A stretch of 8,117 nucleotides of DNA, from positions 1-8,117 of the forward strand of contig DATLQD010000176.1 in assembly GCA_035535315.1 (NCBI GenBank), read 5' to 3'. Below, piece by piece: positions 5,772 through 8,117 of the stretch; the stretch's first letter is position 1, and every line of letters starts with the position of its first letter. Source of the stretch: DASQGA01 sp035535315 (GTDB taxonomy: Bacteria > Actinomycetota > Thermoleophilia > Gaiellales > Gaiellaceae). A program made the position numbers and the translations under genes. The notes under the pieces are model-generated. The model saw nothing but the letters and a program-made list of their open reading frames with translations, had not been told where the DNA came from and did not search any database.

Positions 5772-6425
5772 GTGGCGACGATACGTGACACCGAGCAGGA
5801 GAAGCAGGCAGCGGCGGCTGCTGCTGCCGCCCTCGTCGAGGACGGCATGCTGGTCGGGCTCGGCACCGGGTCGACGGTCGCATACCTCCTGGAGGCGCTC
5901 GCACGCCGCTCGCTCGACGTTCGCTGCGTCGCGACGTCGCCCCGGACGGAAGCGGCCGGCCTCGAGCTCGGGCTTCATATCGAGCCGTTCGAAGGGCTCG
6001 ACCGGCTCGATATCGCGATCGACGGGGCGGATCAGATCAACCCGGCTTGCTGGGTCGTGAAGGGGGGAGGAGCTGCCCACACCCGCGAGAAGATCGTCGC
6101 GGCGGCGGCCGACCGGTTCGTCGTCATCGCCTCCTCGGACAAGCTCGTCGAGGCGATCGCGCCTCCGATCCCGCTCGAGCTGCTGGCTTACGGGCTGGAC
6201 GCGACGCTGCGCCGAATCGGCCAGGTGGAGCTTCGTGACACGTCACCTAGCCCGGACGGAGGCGTGATCGCTGACTACGTCGGGCCGGTCGACGATCCGG
6301 GGGACCTTTCAGCGCGGCTCGCCGAGACCCCTGGCGTGGTCGAGCATGGGCTCTTTCCACCGGCGCTCGTGAGCGAGGTGTTCGTGGCGCGCGGCGGCCA
6401 GGTCGAGCGCCTGGCGCCGATCTGA
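5772..6425 (+). CDS. rpiA: Ribose-5-phosphate isomerase A
   Basis: Interconverts ribose 5-phosphate and ribulose 5-phosphate in the non-oxidative pentose phosphate pathway, in the cytoplasm. From the GTG at 5772 the protein has 217 residues, close to the 219 of the E. coli enzyme. Visible motifs are the phosphate-binding GLGTGST (29-35), DGADQI (84-89) with the conserved aspartates, and KGGGAAHTREKIV (97-109) with Lys97 and catalytic base Glu106 (Glu103 in E. coli). The family-typical VVIASSDKLVE follows. Upstream ATGs at 5706 and 5724 were rejected because they would add sequence antisense to the conserved HAD motif I. A weak GGAA (5763-5766) may serve as ribosome site. TAGAGT (5749-5754) is the nearest -10-like hexamer. 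Residues 13-20 are eight consecutive alanines. The stop is one base from the convergent DUF3052-like gene. Confidence 0.95.
   Translation: MATIRDTEQEKQAAAAAAAALVEDGMLVGLGTGSTVAYLLEALARRSLDVRCVATSPRTEAAGLELGLHIEPFEGLDRLDIAIDGADQINPACWVVKGGGAAHTREKIVAAAADRFVVIASSDKLVEAIAPPIPLELLAYGLDATLRRIGQVELRDTSPSPDGGVIADYVGPVDDPGDLSARLAETPGVVEHGLFPPALVSEVFVARGGQVERLAPI
5778..5783 (-). promoter_or_regulatory. Candidate -10 element (TATCGT) for the HAD-cyclase operon
   Basis: On the minus strand TATCGT fits TANNNT and ends 7 nt before the HAD ATG at 5770, which would place transcription start on the A of ATG. The element lies inside the first codons of rpiA on the other strand, since the two start codons are only 1 bp apart. 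No clear -35 is seen. Confidence 0.4.
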
Positions 6426-6426
6426 G

Positions 6427-7032
6427 CTAGCGGCGGTCGAGCGGGATCGTGAACCGGTGCGCGGTGTGCGTGCCCGAGAAGCGGGCCACTTTCGTGTCCT
6501 TCAGCCCCGCTGCGCGGCCGGCTGCGAGCACGTCGGCCTCCCGGATGTCCTGGCGCCCCTTCGGCGCGACGACCCAGATGTGCCCGCTCGGGCGCAGGTA
6601 CGGGACGAGCGACTCGATCCGGCCGAGGTCACCCGTCGCCTCCGCGCCCAGGAAGATGAGGTCGGACTCGTGCTCGGGCGCGGTCGCGTAGCGGTCGACC
6701 CGCTCCGCCAGGAGCGTCCGAAACTCGCCGTCGTCGAGGTCAACGACCGCCACGCTCGACTCCGGCTTGACGCCGAGCTTGTCGAGGAGGGATTTGGGGT
6801 TTCTGATTCGCTCGGCCCACCGCTCGGCCTTCGGGCCAAGTTCGAAGGTCGCCACGCCGTCTGCGAACTCGACGCGGAGCTCTCCGTTCGACGCCTCGAG
6901 CGCCGTGATGCTCTTCAGCGGGACGGCGATCCGGAAGTCGCCCCGGAAGATGAGCTCGTCCGTCTCGAGGAGCGCTTTGCCCTCGGAGCGTTCGTCGCCG
7001 AATCGGACCGTGCAGCGGGCTTCCTCCCCCAT
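6427..7032 (-). CDS. DUF3052-like protein with an extra N-terminal domain
   Basis: A 201-aa soluble protein of unknown function. Residues about 78-201 (NPKSLLDKLGVKPESSVAVVD, then a Rossmann-like alternation, LRPSGHIWVVAPKG at 146-159, and an AAGLKDTKVARFSGTHTAHRFTI end) resemble the DUF3052 family common in Actinobacteria. That family has the layout of a methyltransferase-like fold, but I see no clear SAM-binding glycine motif. Residues 1-77 (CTVRFGDERSEGKALLETDELIFRGDFRIAVPLKSI onward) look like a separate small beta-rich, PH-like domain not normally part of DUF3052; this assignment is tentative. It lies 33 bp after the 76-aa Cys-rich gene on the same strand. TAGGCT (plus-strand 7043-7048) ends 10 nt before the ATG, a possible separate promoter. 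A 6-bp stem, CTCCCC/GGGGAG (7024-7029 with 7039-7044), places the start codon at its loop edge. Confidence 0.8.
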   Translation of the reverse strand: MGEEARCTVRFGDERSEGKALLETDELIFRGDFRIAVPLKSITALEASNGELRVEFADGVATFELGPKAERWAERIRNPKSLLDKLGVKPESSVAVVDLDDGEFRTLLAERVDRYATAPEHESDLIFLGAEATGDLGRIESLVPYLRPSGHIWVVAPKGRQDIREADVLAAGRAAGLKDTKVARFSGTHTAHRFTIPLDRR

Positions 7033-7065
7033 CCCGGAGGGGAGCCTAGCGTGCAGAAAGCGCTG

Positions 7066-7296
7066 CTAGCCCCAGACGAAGGTACGTCGTGGCTGCCTCG
7101 CCGAGCGAAGACCTGTCGCCATCGTGGCGCGCAGGTCCGTCTCCCCGTGCCAGCGAGCCACCGCGGCCGTCCAGGCTTGCCGCCGGTGGTACTCGCACAC
7201 GAGGTAGTGCTCGCCGTCGCACGCCCGCAGCTCGCGAACGGCCTCACGGTCGCAGCGACGATTCTCCAGCCTGTAATAACCCTCGCATCGTCCCAT
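7066..7296 (-). CDS. Small Cys/His-rich protein, possible zinc finger (76 aa)
   Basis: No named family recognised. The 76-residue product has Cys4, Cys15, Cys26 and Cys34, with His37 forming CEYH (34-37). The pattern C-x10-C-x10-C-x7-C-x2-H suggests a small zinc-binding fold in the first 40 residues. The phrase RACDGEHYLVCEYHRRQAW resembles metal-site segments in uncharacterised actinobacterial proteins. The C-terminal half is basic (ATGLRSARQPRRTF), so nucleic-acid contact is possible but unproven. ATG at 7296 is the only sensible start. It is followed after 33 bp by the DUF3052-like gene and is divergent from the ABC ATPase. The regular spacing of cysteines supports a real gene, but the ORF is short and lies in GC-rich DNA where chance frames are common. 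Confidence 0.6.
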   Translation of the reverse strand: MGRCEGYYRLENRRCDREAVRELRACDGEHYLVCEYHRRQAWTAAVARWHGETDLRATMATGLRSARQPRRTFVWG

Positions 7297-7404
7297 GGCT
7301 CAGATATCGGTGTTCGTTGTGCCTGGTACGAGTCCCTGCTTCGAGTGAAGCGTTCTTTGCGGGCTCTCGAACAGTGGCGGGCTGCGAGGCGTACGCTGAG
7401 ATGG
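7297..7404. promoter_or_regulatory. Divergent intergenic region (Cys-rich gene / ABC ATPase)
   Basis: This 108-bp gap is the largest non-coding stretch in the window. It should hold the promoters of both flanking operons. On the plus side TACGCT at 7392-7397 is the best -10 candidate, and TCGAAC (7367-7372) is a poor -35 at a long 19-bp spacing. On the minus side GATATC (plus-strand 7303-7308) lies about 6 nt before the ATG but does not match TANNNT well. No operator palindrome longer than 6 bp was noticed. Confidence 0.4.
7392..7397 (+). promoter_or_regulatory. Candidate -10 element (TACGCT) for the ABC ATPase gene
   Basis: TACGCT fits TANNNT and ends 7 nt before the ATG at 7405, so the predicted transcript would begin at the start codon. 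No Shine-Dalgarno is present in the short gap (GAGATGG), which agrees with leaderless initiation. Confidence 0.4.
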
Positions 7405-8117
7405 ATGGCCGCAACCCGTCCGAGAGACGCTGCCGGCGGCGAGTGGGTCGTCGAGACATCCGGCCTCACCAAGCGGTTCGGCCAGCGTGTCGCGGTCGAC
7501 CACGTTGATCTCCAGATCCCGAGAGGCTCTGCGTTCGGGTATCTGGGTCCGAACGGAGCGGGCAAGACCACGCTCATCAGGATCCTGCTCGGGCTCACGA
7601 AGGCGGACTCGGGGACGATGCGCCTGCTCGGAAAGCCCCTGCCCGAGGGACGCGCCGCCGCGCTCGCGCGGGTCGGCGCGATCGTCGAGGAGCCACGCTT
7701 CCACTCGCACCTGACAGGCCGTGAGAACCTGAGGATCATCGCCGCCGCCCGCGAGCCCGACGCGCACGACCGGATCGACGGGGCCCTTGCGCGGGTCGGT
7801 CTCGCCGATCGGGCGAACGAGCGCGTCTCCAAGTACTCGCTCGGCATGCGTCAGCGTCTAGGCGTTGCGCGCGCGCTCCTCGCCGAGCCGGAGCTGCTGA
7901 TCCTCGACGAGCCGACGAACGGGCTCGACCCAGCAGGCATCCAGGAGTTCAGGAACATGATCCGCGGGTTCGTGGACGAGGGCCGGACGGTGGTGCTCTC
8001 TTCCCATCTCCTGGACGAGGTGGAGAAGATCTGCGACGCGCTCGCGATCGTCGACCACGGAAAGGTCGTCTGGCGCGGGTCCGTCTCGGAGATCGCCGCC
8101 GGGGGCGAGAGCAAGAC
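7405..8117 (+). CDS. ABC transporter ATP-binding protein, BcrA/LanF-like (3' end cut off)
   Basis: Nucleotide-binding subunit of an ABC transporter, probably an exporter. The first 237 codons are present and the frame is open at the window end; such subunits usually have 240-320 residues. Motifs in order: Walker A GPNGAGKTT (48-56); VGAIVEEPRFH (90-100), with Glu where most ABC proteins have the Q-loop Gln; a variant signature SLGMRQRLGVA (145-155); Walker B LLILDEPTNGLDP (164-176) with catalytic Glu169; D-loop GLDP; switch His201 in LSSHLLDEVEKICD. The SLGM signature and Glu loop are typical of the bacitracin/lantibiotic-immunity group and related ABC-2 exporters, so a permease gene probably follows beyond the edge. 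ATG 7405 leaves a 14-residue N-terminal extension before VVETSGLTKRFG. The substrate cannot be told from this part. Confidence 0.94.
   Translation, partial: MAATRPRDAAGGEWVVETSGLTKRFGQRVAVDHVDLQIPRGSAFGYLGPNGAGKTTLIRILLGLTKADSGTMRLLGKPLPEGRAAALARVGAIVEEPRFHSHLTGRENLRIIAAAREPDAHDRIDGALARVGLADRANERVSKYSLGMRQRLGVARALLAEPELLILDEPTNGLDPAGIQEFRNMIRGFVDEGRTVVLSSHLLDEVEKICDALAIVDHGKVVWRGSVSEIAAGGESK

Noticed and set aside
5811..5834. Run of eight alanine codons in rpiA as a possible microsatellite
   Set aside because: The codons are mixed (GCA, GCG, GCT, GCC), so it is not a simple DNA repeat prone to slippage, and it fits the helix at this position in RpiA.
5771..5866. N-terminal extension of the HAD protein to an ATG at 5866
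   Set aside because: The extra 32 residues are antisense to the rpiA alanine repeat and precede the normal HAD start; the ATG at 5770 fits the family.
6915..7847. 310-codon minus-strand frame over the ABC ATPase start and neighbours
   Set aside because: It covers three supported genes in other frames and has a Ser/Arg-rich low-complexity composition.

Overview
This GC-rich window looks like chromosomal DNA from an actinobacterium. An MreB gene, a DUF3052-like protein, frequent GTG starts, few clear Shine-Dalgarno sites and several apparently leaderless starts fit a deep-branching lineage such as Thermoleophilia (Gaiellales/Solirubrobacterales). That placement is inference from gene content and style. 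No RNA gene, CRISPR array, insertion sequence or phage gene was seen, and coding density is very high.

Layout. (1) 1-3021, minus strand: a probable three-gene operon, read from the right, of a 68-aa unknown protein, a GH15 trehalase/glucoamylase-like hydrolase, and mreB, whose 3' end is cut by the window edge. (2) 3022-3082: a short divergent promoter region. (3) 3083-4470, plus strand: a glucose 1-dehydrogenase of the haloarchaeal type, then a small two-helix membrane protein. (4) 4467-5770, minus strand: a HAD phosphatase translationally coupled (GTGA overlap) to a metal-dependent cyclase-family hydrolase. (5) 5772-6425, plus strand: rpiA, whose GTG start lies one base from the ATG of the HAD gene. 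(6) 6427-7296, minus strand: a 76-aa Cys-rich protein and a DUF3052-like protein with an extra N-terminal domain. (7) 7297-7404: a divergent intergenic region. (8) 7405-8117, plus strand: the first 237 codons of an ABC-transporter ATPase.

How the genes may work together. The GH15 enzyme would release glucose from trehalose or a glucan. The divergent dehydrogenase could oxidise glucose to gluconolactone and yield NADPH. RpiA belongs to the pentose phosphate pathway, and the adjacent HAD enzyme may act on a phosphorylated sugar or 2-phosphoglycolate. This points loosely to carbohydrate metabolism, with mreB (cell shape) attached to the glycosidase operon, but the grouping is only circumstantial.

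Most notable points: very tight gene junctions (convergent stops sharing TTAA; convergent stops one base apart; divergent starts one base apart), a recurring TANNNT hexamer 6-7 nt before start codons suggesting leaderless transcription, and a glucose dehydrogenase with Asp in the catalytic zinc position and no structural-zinc cysteines. No clear new multi-gene system (defence, secretion or similar) is visible.
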